Under the pieces are notes generated by a model that worked only from the letters and a program-made list of their open reading frames with translations, was not told the origin of the DNA and did no database searches. A stretch of DNA of 64,000 bases from Flagellimonas allohymeniacidonis (lineage in GTDB: Bacteria; Bacteroidota; Bacteroidia; Flavobacteriales; Flavobacteriaceae): contig NZ_SGIU01000002.1 in assembly GCF_004296335.1 (NCBI RefSeq), positions 1,501,882-1,565,881 of the forward strand, in the 5' to 3' direction. Position numbers and translations under genes: made by a program. This document shows positions 52,649 through 62,949 of the stretch, in pieces (the first letter of the stretch is position 1; each line of letters begins with the position of its first letter).

Positions 52649-53107
52649 TTAAAGAATCTGAGCTACTTTCTTATTCACAAATTCCAAAAAACGCTCATCT
52701 TCTTCTGTAAAAGGGTCAGGGGTATTGGAGTCTATGTCAATTTGCCCAATGTTTTCCCCGTTGACGAATAAGGGGACCACAATTTCCGCCTTTACAGTGA
52801 TGCTACATGCAATGTAGTTGTCTTGGGCAGCCACATCGGGAACTACAAAATTCTCATTGCTTAGGGCCACTTGACCGCAAATTCCTTTTCCGAATGGAAT
52901 AATGGTATGGTCCGTTGGCTCACCGGCATAAGGACCGAGTTTAAGTTCTTCCTTATCCCCGTTTCTGAAATAGAATCCAACCCAATCATAATAGGGGATT
53001 TCCTCTCTGAGTAGTTGGCAAATATTTAGAAGCCGATCATTAACAGGGATATCTGTCGATTCTATAAGGGAATCAATTTCACTTTTCAAGGTTTCAAAAG
53101 ATGTCAT
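52649..53107 (-). CDS. GAF-domain free-methionine-R-sulfoxide reductase-like protein
   Basis: The start chosen is the ATG at 53107 (152 residues). It is one GAF domain with the fRMsr blocks: WVGFYF, LGPYAGEPTDHTIIPFGKG, then GICGQVA (C77), NYIACS (C101), EIVVPL and GQIDIDS. C77 and C101 have the 24-residue spacing of E. coli C94 and C118; the third Cys (C84 in E. coli) is His67 here. It probably reduces free methionine sulfoxide in the cytoplasm. It is 50 bases downstream of the large exported protein. Confidence 0.85.
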   Translation of the reverse strand: MTSFETLKSEIDSLIESTDIPVNDRLLNICQLLREEIPYYDWVGFYFRNGDKEELKLGPYAGEPTDHTIIPFGKGICGQVALSNENFVVPDVAAQDNYIACSITVKAEIVVPLFVNGENIGQIDIDSNTPDPFTEEDERFLEFVNKKVAQIL

Positions 53108-53157
53108 GGTGCATTTGGTATTAGTCCGAACAAAATTCGACAATAGAGTCAGCAAAT

Positions 53158-55572
53158 TTATTCAAAACTTACGGTTTGGTAATCCGATATTAATGTACCA
53201 TCGTCGGCGATACCCTCGATAAAGACTTTGGCCCCTTTTTGGGAAAGGGTAGGAACCATAATTTCAGCTTCTCCCTGTTCGTCGGTAATCAACTGTCCCT
53301 CCCAATGCAAGGTGCCATAGGATTTAAACTTTGGACTGGAGAAGTTGGCGTACTGGGGATTAAAGAACTGTTTGGGACGTTGAAATCCCTCTGTCGCCAA
53401 AAAGGAGGTAAAACGTTCTTTGGGTTTGTCTCCAACGTAGCGCCCATACTTTCGGTAGATATAAATCACTGCTCTGTTTCCCATTTCAATGGGATGATGC
53501 GTATAATGAATCTCATCAATTCCTGCCGTGTTAGAGTTCAGTAGATTTGGAGGTAAGTTGTTTATCCCTCTTGAGGGATTATACATAACTACATCATCAA
53601 CAACAATTACAGGGGGTTTTACTACCGATGGCGTACCATTCTTAGGAAGAATGATACTATTCCCAAGAGGTGTAATTATGGTTCGATATCCTAGATTTTG
53701 AAGAACTAACTGTAGTGTAGGCCTTTTTTTGACCTCCTCTGTGGTAATTTTTAATCCATCGAAAATAGCGTCAATTATCCCAATTGGTCTGTGGGTAAGC
53801 TTTTTTTCAATTTTATCCTCACTTACGGTTACCCCTTCCAAGGCTATAAGGCGGTCATCTACCAAATAATCCTCTTGGGTAAGTACGGGTAAAGGCTCTT
53901 CCTCCTCACCAAGAACACTTTTATTTTTAGCTATCAAGAAGGATTCCGAGAGGGAGATATTTTTGTTTTTATAGGAGGGGATGATTTTCATCGTAATTTC
54001 GGGCTCCTCAGTTTTATTGCGGCGATTCAGCAGTGCAGCGTAGACTTTTTCCCCATGATGCAGGGTAACATTATCCAGCTTAAAACTTTTATCATCCTGT
54101 ATGTCCGTCTGATAGACCTGAGGATGACTCTTTTGGTAGAGTGTCAAGTATTTATCCTTTTCAGGGTTGGCATTTAGCACCTTCCCCGTAATTTGGAAAC
54201 CATCTTCCAGCTTATATTTTTCTGATGGAGGTGCATCAAAAATATTGCTCCAGTCATACCGACTCCATCCCAGGGTCAATAGCAGGTTGTCCAGTTCGTA
54301 CTTTTTAATTCTATCAATGTTTTTGAGGTAGTACCGCATATTTTTTAGGGGCCCCTTAACATAGGGTTGAACCAAAAGTGCTGATAATATGGACTGTTCG
54401 GCCTCTGTAGATTCTGTGTCTTCGGGCAGAACGGATACACTCAGTCGAGCGTTGGTTTGGGTTTTTGAATAAAGATTGATTTTTAATCCAATGGAATCTC
54501 GCTTTAACTCTGTATCTATTTTGGAAACCTTGGCTCTAACAGTATTCAGATTGGCTTCGTTGAATATTAATCGTTCAATGATAGGATTGAGATTTGCATC
54601 AAAGACGGTAATAATGTTCACCCCTCTGAGCAATTTGTCCTTGGAAATCATGATGGAATGCTCGGTGTCCTCAAACTGAAAAGCGTTCAAGGTCAGCAGG
54701 CCATCTCGGTGAATGGCGAGAAAGTGATCCTTTCCTTTGATTTCTTTGAGGGTCTGGTCATTGGTTTTCATTAAAATGGCCACCTTGTCGTCAAACAGAT
54801 TATTTACGGAAAGGTTAATGCCATATGGTTTTGCTTTTTCAAGTTTGGCCAAGATTTTTGAACCATTTTTGGGCTGCCCTTCCAAGAAGTAGGTTTGACC
54901 CAATAGCGGGATGAATTCAAACTTACCGATACCATCTTCGTTGACCTGAATGGAATTCACCAGTACCGTTCCATTCTCTGAAAACAATCGCAAGGACATT
55001 GAGGTGTTCATCTTAGGCCCGTCCAAAAGCTTTAGGCCGACGGTGTTGACGGTATGGGCTACTAAATGCCCTCCTTCGGGCATAATCGCTATTTGTTGCC
55101 CGTTTAATCGCTGATCGGCCGATAGTTCGGAATGGGGCGTTGTAAGGGGGCTAACCAATTTCAATCGTGTTGTAAAGGAGTCATCTTCCTTGAAATTCTT
55201 CATCCATCGCGTCTGGGCCTTCAAGAAAATTTGTTCGCCACTTATGGTTTTTGGCAGTTGTACATGGCCTGAAGCAATACCGTTTTCAACATTTAGCAGT
55301 AGGTCCTCCACCTTTTCTCCTGACTCATCGAAGAGGGCACAAATAAGATTGGTGCTTGTGGATTTCGAAACATTTTCCTTTCGATCGTACAAATAGGCCG
55401 TGAACCAAATGGTCTCACCGGGCAGGTAAACTGTCTTGTTGGTATGAACAAAGAGCGTTTCCCGGGGAAGCTCAAAATAGTTTTCGTACGAATCAAGAAT
55501 TTGGTTTAAAGAGTTCTGAGCAGAGGTAATGGTTGAGAGTAAAAAAGACAGAAGGAGAAGCCGTCGTTTCAT
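53158..55572 (-). CDS. Large exported MG2-like / TonB-plug-like protein
   Basis: An 804-residue protein with a signal peptide ending near TSAQ. The opening (LFVHTNKTVYLPGETIWFTA) is the MG2-type domain found in alpha-2-macroglobulin-like proteins. The middle has beta-strand repeats, and the region at about 590-690 resembles a TonB plug (PPVIVVDDVVMYNPSRGINN). No barrel follows. Such proteins are common in Bacteroidota and of unknown role, perhaps outer-membrane or surface adaptors. Confidence 0.75.
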   Translation of the reverse strand: MKRRLLLLSFLLSTITSAQNSLNQILDSYENYFELPRETLFVHTNKTVYLPGETIWFTAYLYDRKENVSKSTSTNLICALFDESGEKVEDLLLNVENGIASGHVQLPKTISGEQIFLKAQTRWMKNFKEDDSFTTRLKLVSPLTTPHSELSADQRLNGQQIAIMPEGGHLVAHTVNTVGLKLLDGPKMNTSMSLRLFSENGTVLVNSIQVNEDGIGKFEFIPLLGQTYFLEGQPKNGSKILAKLEKAKPYGINLSVNNLFDDKVAILMKTNDQTLKEIKGKDHFLAIHRDGLLTLNAFQFEDTEHSIMISKDKLLRGVNIITVFDANLNPIIERLIFNEANLNTVRAKVSKIDTELKRDSIGLKINLYSKTQTNARLSVSVLPEDTESTEAEQSILSALLVQPYVKGPLKNMRYYLKNIDRIKKYELDNLLLTLGWSRYDWSNIFDAPPSEKYKLEDGFQITGKVLNANPEKDKYLTLYQKSHPQVYQTDIQDDKSFKLDNVTLHHGEKVYAALLNRRNKTEEPEITMKIIPSYKNKNISLSESFLIAKNKSVLGEEEEPLPVLTQEDYLVDDRLIALEGVTVSEDKIEKKLTHRPIGIIDAIFDGLKITTEEVKKRPTLQLVLQNLGYRTIITPLGNSIILPKNGTPSVVKPPVIVVDDVVMYNPSRGINNLPPNLLNSNTAGIDEIHYTHHPIEMGNRAVIYIYRKYGRYVGDKPKERFTSFLATEGFQRPKQFFNPQYANFSSPKFKSYGTLHWEGQLITDEQGEAEIMVPTLSQKGAKVFIEGIADDGTLISDYQTVSFE

Positions 55573-55724
55573 AGGATTTTTTCTACAAGATATAATAGAA
55601 AAGCCACTTTTTTTGTTTAGAATAAGTTAAAATAAGAACGAAATCTGTATGGATATCAAGGGTTTGAAAAGTTGTCTGATCCCTAAAATTTAGTTAACCA
55701 AAAGTGGCGAAAAGTCAAAAATCG

Positions 55725-55732
55725 TACCTTTG
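55725..55732 (+). promoter_or_regulatory. Bacteroidota -7 promoter element
   Basis: TACCTTTG matches the TAnnTTTG consensus exactly and ends 4 bases before the GTG at 55737. No clear -33 TTG is seen at the normal distance. It indicates that the start is at 55737, not at the ATG at 55704, and that the leader is very short or absent. Confidence 0.5.
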
Positions 55733-55736
55733 CCGT

Positions 55737-56147
55737 GTGAAACAGAAGATTTTACAATGGCTTTCCCCATTCATGGCTTTGACCGTGATGCTCTCCACCA
55801 TTTCGTGGACAGTGGACAAGCACCTTTGTATGGGACGGGTCATGGATGTTTCCTTATTTGTTGAAGCAGAAGATTGTGGGATGGCCGATGCACTTTCAAA
55901 TTCAGGCCAAGACAGCATGATGAATCATTGTTGCGATGATGAGTCGTTTACCTTATCTGGCCAGGAAGACCTTACACTTACTTGGTTAGACTTTGATTTG
56001 GACCAGCAAGTCTTCCTATTTGCATTTTCACACTCATATCTAGATTTATACAGTCCTCAAGTAGAGCCACCCGCTCCTCATGAGGAATATCCACCTCCCT
56101 TGTTGGTCAAGGATATACATATCTTGGACCAGGTCTTTTTGATTTGA
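55737..56147 (+). CDS. HYC_CC_PP-family protein
   Basis: The start chosen is GTG at 55737 (136 residues); it places the usual VKQKILQWL before the hydrophobic signal (about 11-25). The family's three motifs are all present: KHLCMG in place of HYC, NHCCDDE, and EEYPPPL. The protein is exported and Cys/His-bearing, in keeping with metal binding. In flavobacteria it sits before TonB receptors tied to copper or other metals, as here. The function is not proven. Confidence 0.8.
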   Translation: MKQKILQWLSPFMALTVMLSTISWTVDKHLCMGRVMDVSLFVEAEDCGMADALSNSGQDSMMNHCCDDESFTLSGQEDLTLTWLDFDLDQQVFLFAFSHSYLDLYSPQVEPPAPHEEYPPPLLVKDIHILDQVFLI

Positions 56148-56169
56148 TGTATTGAACCATTGATTGATT

Positions 56170-56191
56170 CCCGACGCAAATGCGATTCGGG
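56170..56191. other. Hairpin before the TonB receptor gene
   Basis: CCCGA-CGCA-AA-TGCG-AT-TCGGG: nine paired bases with a two-base bulge, without a T run. It may moderate transcript levels or stability between the HYC gene and the receptor gene. Confidence 0.35.
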
Positions 56192-56228
56192 TACACTAGG
56201 TTATGCTTAACACAATGATTCAATACAA

Positions 56229-58463
56229 ATGAAACAAATACTCATACTAATATTATGGCTTCCGCTACTGACGACTGCTCAAGAAAAGATTGAGGGCATG
56301 GTCATGGAAGCTAATCCCGAGAATAAACATATAGGCCTCTCGGGAGCCAATGTCTACTGGTTGGATTCCCCGATAGGAACAATAACCAGGCAAGACGGAA
56401 CTTTTACCATTCCCTATGATCCCAAATACGATAAACTGGTTATCAGTTATATTGGGTTTAGGACCGATACGCTTTTGATAGATTCACCTCAAAATGTTCA
56501 CCATTGGCTGCAACCCTCCAACCAATTGGACGAGGTGGTGGTTGAAAAGAAAAGGGATGCTGTTGAAAAAGCGCTTTTCTCTGCACAAAATGTAATCACC
56601 GTGAACAGTGCGGAGCTTTTAAAGGCAGCTTGTTGCAATCTTTCTGAGAGTTTTGAGACAAATCCGGCAATCGATGTGAATTTTAACGATGCCCTCACGG
56701 GAACCAAGCAAATTCAAATGTTGGGGCTTACGAGCCCATATTTGCTCATCACTCAAGAAAATATTCCCATGGTGCGCGGAGCTTCACAAACCTATGGGTT
56801 GACCTTTACTCCAGGGACTTGGGTCGAAAGTATTCAAATTACCAAAGGCGCCGGAAGTGTAGTCAATGGATTTGAGAGCATTTCTGGGCAAATCAATACC
56901 GAGTTGCAAAAACCGTTGACCGATGTTCCTGTTTTTGTAAACGGGTATGCCAACCTAAACGGACGTTTGGAACTAAATACGCATTTGAACACCAAGATTT
57001 CGGATAAATGGAGCACTGGGCTATACCTACATGGTAATCGACGGGATGTTGAGGTGGATAACAATGACGATGGTTTTTTGGATACCCCTTTGGCCAATCA
57101 AATCAACATTTTGAACCGTTGGCAGTACCAAAACCCGGAAAAAGGCTGGGTGAGCTTTTTTAACGTTCGTTTTTTAAACGATGAGAAACAAGTGGGGGAA
57201 ACCGGTTTCAACCCTGATACAGATCGCTTTACCACCAATGCGTGGGGCAGCGAAATAGAAACCCAACGGTTCGATGGTTCTGTGAAGGTAGGATATGTTT
57301 TTCCTGAATTACCCTTTCAGAGTTTTGGATTTCAGGCTTCCTACAGTAAGCATTCCCAAGATTCCTACTATGGCTTCAATGTTTATGACATTGACCATGA
57401 AAGTATCTATTCCAATCTTTTGTTCAACTCCATTCTAGGAAACACTAGGCATAAGTTCAAAACAGGGGTCTCCTTCGCCTATGATGGTTATGATGAGTTG
57501 GTCAACGGGAATGTGTTCAGTAGGTCCGATCGTTCGGCAGGCGCATTTTTTGAATACAGCTACACAAATCTTGAAAAGTTGAGTCTTACAGCAGGTGCAC
57601 GTGTGGATACGCACAACAGGCTTGGTACCTTCTTTACGCCAAGACTTCACGTTCGCTACACTCCCTGGGAAAAAGCCAGTTTAAGGGGCTCTTTCGGATT
57701 GGGTAGAAGAGCGGCCAATATTTTTGCCGAAAATCAAAAGTTGTTTGCCTCTTCAAGAACCATTCAGCTCAATGGGAACGGAGGAAACATTTATGGTTTT
57801 GATGCCGAAAAAGCAGTCAACTTCGGATTCGGTTTCCTTCAAAGGTTCACCGCATGGAACCGACCTGGTTCTTTTTCTATCGATTTTTACAGAACCGATT
57901 TCGACAATCAGGTGGTCGTGGATTGGGAAAATCCAAGTGAGGTTCGTTTTTCAAACTTAGAGGGGAAAAGCTTTGCCAATAGTTTGCAGGTGGAGCTGAA
58001 TCAGGAGGTACTACCCAATGTTGAGCTTCGTATGGCCTATAAGTATTATGACGTAAAGACCGACTATCAAACGGGGCTAATGCAAAAGCCCTTGCAGGCA
58101 CAACATCGCTATTTTGCCAATGTTGGGTATAATACCCAACCGAAAGAGAACGGATCCCAATGGCGATTTGACTATACATTCAATTTACTGGGAGAGCAGC
58201 GTTTGCCTAGCAGTTCGGTGGACATACCCAACTTCCAATTTGGGGATTTTGCTGAAGGGTATAGTTTAATGAACGCGCAGGTGACCAAAGTGTTTTCCCG
58301 TAAATTTGAAGTGTATTTGGGAGGGGAAAACTTAACCGGTTTTAGACAAGATAATCCGGTTTTGGGGGCTAACGACCCTTTTGGACCGAATTTTGACACT
58401 ACCATTGTGTTTGCCCCAATATTGGGAAGAATGGTGTATGCAGGATTTCGATTTAAATCATAA
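56229..58463 (+). CDS. TonB-dependent receptor of the HYC/HMA metal locus
   Basis: A 744-residue outer-membrane receptor with a signal peptide ending near TTAQ. A carboxypeptidase-like regulatory domain covers about 20-90 (GLSGANVYWLDSPIGTITRQ), and the plug about 105-230 (NQLDEVVVEKKRD, GLTSPYLLITQENIP, QITKGAGSVVNGFES). The plug carries an unusual C135-C136 pair (LLKAACCNLSESFETNP), which could bind soft metals. The barrel ends MVYAGFRFKS. It imports a substrate with TonB energy. The neighbours suggest a copper-like metal or chelate. Confidence 0.9.
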   Translation: MKQILILILWLPLLTTAQEKIEGMVMEANPENKHIGLSGANVYWLDSPIGTITRQDGTFTIPYDPKYDKLVISYIGFRTDTLLIDSPQNVHHWLQPSNQLDEVVVEKKRDAVEKALFSAQNVITVNSAELLKAACCNLSESFETNPAIDVNFNDALTGTKQIQMLGLTSPYLLITQENIPMVRGASQTYGLTFTPGTWVESIQITKGAGSVVNGFESISGQINTELQKPLTDVPVFVNGYANLNGRLELNTHLNTKISDKWSTGLYLHGNRRDVEVDNNDDGFLDTPLANQINILNRWQYQNPEKGWVSFFNVRFLNDEKQVGETGFNPDTDRFTTNAWGSEIETQRFDGSVKVGYVFPELPFQSFGFQASYSKHSQDSYYGFNVYDIDHESIYSNLLFNSILGNTRHKFKTGVSFAYDGYDELVNGNVFSRSDRSAGAFFEYSYTNLEKLSLTAGARVDTHNRLGTFFTPRLHVRYTPWEKASLRGSFGLGRRAANIFAENQKLFASSRTIQLNGNGGNIYGFDAEKAVNFGFGFLQRFTAWNRPGSFSIDFYRTDFDNQVVVDWENPSEVRFSNLEGKSFANSLQVELNQEVLPNVELRMAYKYYDVKTDYQTGLMQKPLQAQHRYFANVGYNTQPKENGSQWRFDYTFNLLGEQRLPSSSVDIPNFQFGDFAEGYSLMNAQVTKVFSRKFEVYLGGENLTGFRQDNPVLGANDPFGPNFDTTIVFAPILGRMVYAGFRFKS

Positions 58464-58482
58464 CAAGAAAAATAACTAAAAA

Positions 58483-58839
58483 ATGAAAAAAGTAATATTA
58501 GTATTAGTAGCCATCCTCGTTTCTGTTGTAGGTATGGCTCAGGAGAAAAACAAGAAAATGAAATTTGAGGTGGATGGAAAATGCGAAATGTGCAAGGTCC
58601 GTATTGAAAAGGCCGCTTTAAATGTTCCTGGAGTAAAGTATGCAATCTGGGATATTCCGACGCACGAATTGTCTTTGGTCGTGGATGAGCGTAAAACCAA
58701 TTCCATGGAAATAAAATCGGCCTTGGCAAAAGTGGGCCACGACACCAAGGAATTAAAAGCCACACAGGAAGCCTATGATAATATTCATCCTTGCTGTAAG
58801 TATCGTGAGGACGATTCGGACGATAGCGGTAAACATTAA
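58483..58839 (+). CDS. Secreted heavy-metal-associated (HMA) domain protein
   Basis: A 118-residue exported protein with a signal peptide ending near GMAQ. Its HMA domain has the CEMC metal-binding motif in VDGKCEMCKVRIEKAA, and the C-terminal tail adds a CC pair (HPCCKYREDDSDD). It is likely a periplasmic metal chaperone taking the metal from the receptor. It ends with the overlap TAATG with the next gene. Confidence 0.9.
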   Translation: MKKVILVLVAILVSVVGMAQEKNKKMKFEVDGKCEMCKVRIEKAALNVPGVKYAIWDIPTHELSLVVDERKTNSMEIKSALAKVGHDTKELKATQEAYDNIHPCCKYREDDSDDSGKH

Positions 58840-59549
58840 TGAAGCACTCGTATTCCATTAAGGGCATGACCTGCCAAGGTTGCGTGGCCTCCGTGAAAGG
58901 AAAATTGGAAGGAATCCCAAATGTTCAGGAGGTTGAAGTTAACCTTGAAAAAGGTGAAGCCACCATTTCTATACAGGAACATATCCCAATTGGGGAGCTA
59001 AGAGCTTCGTTGCCCGAGAAATATTCCATTGCCGAAAAGGAGAGTGGAATGCTGCATGAAGCAACTTTGGAAGAGACTTCCAAGTGGAAGCAATTGCGAC
59101 CCCTATTTTTGATTTTCGCCTATCTGTTCGCAGCGGCCTTCTTATTGAATTATAAAGCGTGGGACAGCAGGGAGGCAATGTTGGATTTCATGGGCCTTTT
59201 TTACATCGTTTTCAGTTTTTTTAAATTTTTGGACCTGAGAGGGTTCCCAGATAGTTTTCGGATGTATGACCCCTTGGCCAAAGCGGTTCCAGTCTATGGC
59301 TGGGTTTATCCCTTTTTGGAATTGGGTCTGGGCCTGTTCTTCTTGATGAGGTTTCAAGTGCAATTGGCTTTGTGGGCAACGGTATTCATCTTGGGGGTGA
59401 CGACATTTGGAGTCACCAAAACCCTGCTTGACAAAAAGAGTATTCGCTGTGCTTGTTTGGGAACCGCCTTGAAGCTTCCCATGACGGAAGCCACTTTTAT
59501 TGAAAATGCCATCATGTTGGTGATGGCATTTTGGATGATTTTAGCATAA
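58839..59549 (+). CDS. HMA-MauE/DoxX-like membrane protein
   Basis: A 236-residue fusion. Residues about 1-68 are an HMA domain with the metal motif in GMTCQGCVASVKGKL, followed by a four-span MauE-like membrane domain (YLFAAAFLLNYKAW, VYGWVYPFLELGLGLFFLM). MauE-like domains are linked to redox or metal maturation in the membrane. It could move or reduce the metal at the inner membrane. It is last in the metal locus and is followed by a terminator. Confidence 0.85.
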   Translation: MKHSYSIKGMTCQGCVASVKGKLEGIPNVQEVEVNLEKGEATISIQEHIPIGELRASLPEKYSIAEKESGMLHEATLEETSKWKQLRPLFLIFAYLFAAAFLLNYKAWDSREAMLDFMGLFYIVFSFFKFLDLRGFPDSFRMYDPLAKAVPVYGWVYPFLELGLGLFFLMRFQVQLALWATVFILGVTTFGVTKTLLDKKSIRCACLGTALKLPMTEATFIENAIMLVMAFWMILA

Positions 59550-59578
59550 AAAAACCGCACCCAAAAGGTGCGGTTTTT
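59550..59578. terminator. Bidirectional terminator between the metal locus and groEL
   Basis: A 12-bp stem AAAAACCGCACC (59550-59561) with GGTGCGGTTTTT (59567-59578) and a five-base loop; A and T runs serve both strands. Confidence 0.9.
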
Positions 59579-59597
59579 ATTTGATCTATCACTTCAA

Positions 59598-61235
<1,638 letters not shown>

Positions 61236-61252
61236 TTAGTTGATTTCTTTAA

Positions 61253-61531
61253 TTAAACAATTGCTAAAAGGTCGCTTTCACGCATCATCAAGTAATCCAC
61301 ACCATCAAACTTCAATTCTGTACCGGCGTACTTTCCATAAAGCACCGTATCACCAACTTTGACCGTAATGGGCTCATCCTTGGTTCCAGGTCCTACGGCA
61401 ACAACTTTTCCTTTTTGGGGTTTTTCCTTTGCGGTATCGGGGATGATAATTCCCGAAGCTGTTTTAGTTTCAGCGGCAACGGGTTCGATAAGAACTCTAT
61501 CCGCTAATGGTTTGATGTTCACTTTAGCCAT
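61253..61531 (-). CDS. groS: Co-chaperonin GroES
   Basis: A 92-residue co-chaperonin ([20 protein letters not shown], the mobile loop [20 protein letters not shown], and the end [13 protein letters not shown]). It heads the groES-groEL operon; the spacer upstream holds a sigma-54-like sequence and the terminator of secG. Confidence 0.97.
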   Translation of the reverse strand: MAKVNIKPLADRVLIEPVAAETKTASGIIIPDTAKEKPQKGKVVAVGPGTKDEPITVKVGDTVLYGKYAGTELKFDGVDYLMMRESDLLAIV

Positions 61532-61578
61532 ATTTTCAATTTTTAGGTATTTATTTTAAAAATTCTGCTATCCTTTGG

Positions 61579-61593
61579 GCAGAAATTATGCCA
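61579..61593 (-). promoter_or_regulatory. Sigma-54-like -24/-12 element upstream of groES
   Basis: The minus strand reads TGGCATAATTTCTGC, with GG and GC exactly 10 bases apart as in TGGCAC-N5-TTGC; two bases differ from the core consensus. It lies 48 bases before the groES start. A sigma-54-type activator is encoded at the window end. The match could be chance. Confidence 0.3.
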
Positions 61594-61621
61594 TTGCCAA
61601 AAAACTGACATTCTGTTAAAA

Positions 61622-61653
61622 CAAAAATGCCAGCTTGTCATTTAAGCTGGCAT
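61622..61653 (-). terminator. Intrinsic terminator of secG
   Basis: On the minus strand a 10-bp stem (ATGCCAGCTT with AAGCTGGCAT, 61653-61627), a seven-base loop and a T-rich run. It separates the secG transcript from groES. Confidence 0.85.
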
Positions 61654-61678
61654 CTTGTAAATCGTATGTCATTATCCC

Positions 61679-62047
61679 TTAGTTAATTGTATCTGCAGGA
61701 TTGGTGTTGTCAGGAGAAGGTACTTGTTCTGGAACTTCCTCTGGAAGCGTTTCAGGAACAGTGGTCTCCACATCATTGCCATCCAATACTTTGGAACCCG
61801 TCTGTCCGAAATTTCCTTTCAAGGAAACATTGGAAAGCAGTATCAAGACAATCAGCAAAGTAGCCAGTGTCCAGGTACTTTTATCTAAAAAGTCTCCGGT
61901 TTTCTTTACGCCACCTACCACTTGGTTGCCACTCCCTCCAAAGGAAGAGGAAAGACCGCCCCCTTTTGGATTTTGTACCATGACCACCAACATCAATAGT
62001 AGGCAAACAATAATGATCAGTATTAAGAAAATTGTAAATGTACTCAT
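61679..62047 (-). CDS. secG: Preprotein translocase subunit SecG
   Basis: A 122-residue protein with two membrane segments (about 5-23 and 57-75) and between them the family motif QNPKGGGLSSSFGGSG. An acidic, Pro-rich tail (TVPETLPEEVPEQVPSP) is longer than in E. coli SecG and seen in Bacteroidota. It assists SecYEG. It is 4 bases after the TPR-like gene. Confidence 0.95.
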   Translation of the reverse strand: MSTFTIFLILIIIVCLLLMLVVMVQNPKGGGLSSSFGGSGNQVVGGVKKTGDFLDKSTWTLATLLIVLILLSNVSLKGNFGQTGSKVLDGNDVETTVPETLPEEVPEQVPSPDNTNPADTIN

Positions 62048-62051
62048 CGCG

Positions 62052-62945
62052 CTATTCTTTTTCCTTCTGCAGCTTTTTCACCGCCCGAATTTGGTCCGCA
62101 AAGAAACCACTTTTTTCTGGATATTTCAAACTCAAAATCTTAAAGGCCTGTATGGCTTTTTTGTACTTTTTCTGCTCAAGGTAAACCTTTGCCAAAGTTT
62201 CGGTCATCAACTGACTTTTGTCCATTTTTACCGACTCCTTGATGTTCACCTTGGGCTTGGCATCCTCCCTGGGTACAATTTTGGGATTGTTCTCAATGAA
62301 CTTGTCCAAAAGCTCAAACTTTTTCTTTTTTGTATCGTCTTTTTCAGCGCTGGACATTTCGTTCTTGGGCTCTTTTTGGGATGTCAATTGCAGCCATTCC
62401 GTAAAAGAGTGTTTTTCGGTTTTCGTGAACGGAATGGGTTTGCCCAAATTGAGTTCTGTCTCTGGGCTAGTTGATTCTTCTTCCTTTTTCTCCACAAAAT
62501 CCTCTTCCTTTACCTCTTTTGAAGCAAAAAGCTTGGGATCAAGGATTTGCTCGGCATGCTCAATGTTCTGTGGTAGGGCACTTTCTTTGGATTCCCCTAG
62601 AATTACTTCGGTATCGGGATTGGGTTCTATTTCTTCGGAAACCGCGGTTTTCTCCTCCAATTTAGGAGCCCTGCCCGCCAAGGTATCTGCAATGGTGTTC
62701 TGTACAAATTCCTTGGACGTAATATAATCAAACAGTATATCTCTGTCGGATGTATAGGCTGCTGTAGTTTTTAGAGCTCCGTTGTATTTGTAACTGTCCA
62801 GATTTTTTAAACCTTTCAAATGAAGTGCCCGGGCTGCTTGAAAGTAAGGATATTCCGCAATCATATCCTCCAACTCCCTGGTCTGCTGTGGAGACAGGAT
62901 GGTATTTGATTTTTGCAGGATATGTAAAAAATCTGTTACGTTCAT
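62052..62945 (-). CDS. TPR-like cytoplasmic protein of the lptE-secG operon
   Basis: The start chosen is the ATG at 62945 (297 residues), 4 bases after the lptE stop. The N-terminal part has helices typical of TPR-like proteins (YPYFQAARALHLKGLKNLD), the middle is acidic and charged, and the end reads VYLEQKKYKKAIQAFKILSL, a single clear TPR. The family is conserved between lptE and secG in flavobacteria. The function is unknown. Confidence 0.8.
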   Translation of the reverse strand: MNVTDFLHILQKSNTILSPQQTRELEDMIAEYPYFQAARALHLKGLKNLDSYKYNGALKTTAAYTSDRDILFDYITSKEFVQNTIADTLAGRAPKLEEKTAVSEEIEPNPDTEVILGESKESALPQNIEHAEQILDPKLFASKEVKEEDFVEKKEEESTSPETELNLGKPIPFTKTEKHSFTEWLQLTSQKEPKNEMSSAEKDDTKKKKFELLDKFIENNPKIVPREDAKPKVNIKESVKMDKSQLMTETLAKVYLEQKKYKKAIQAFKILSLKYPEKSGFFADQIRAVKKLQKEKE

Positions 62946-62949
62946 GGGC

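Noticed and set aside
58172..58867. A 231-codon open frame on the minus strand opposite the end of the receptor and the HMA gene
   Set aside because: Its translation is Pro/Tyr/Arg-rich with no family, and it is antisense to two well supported genes.
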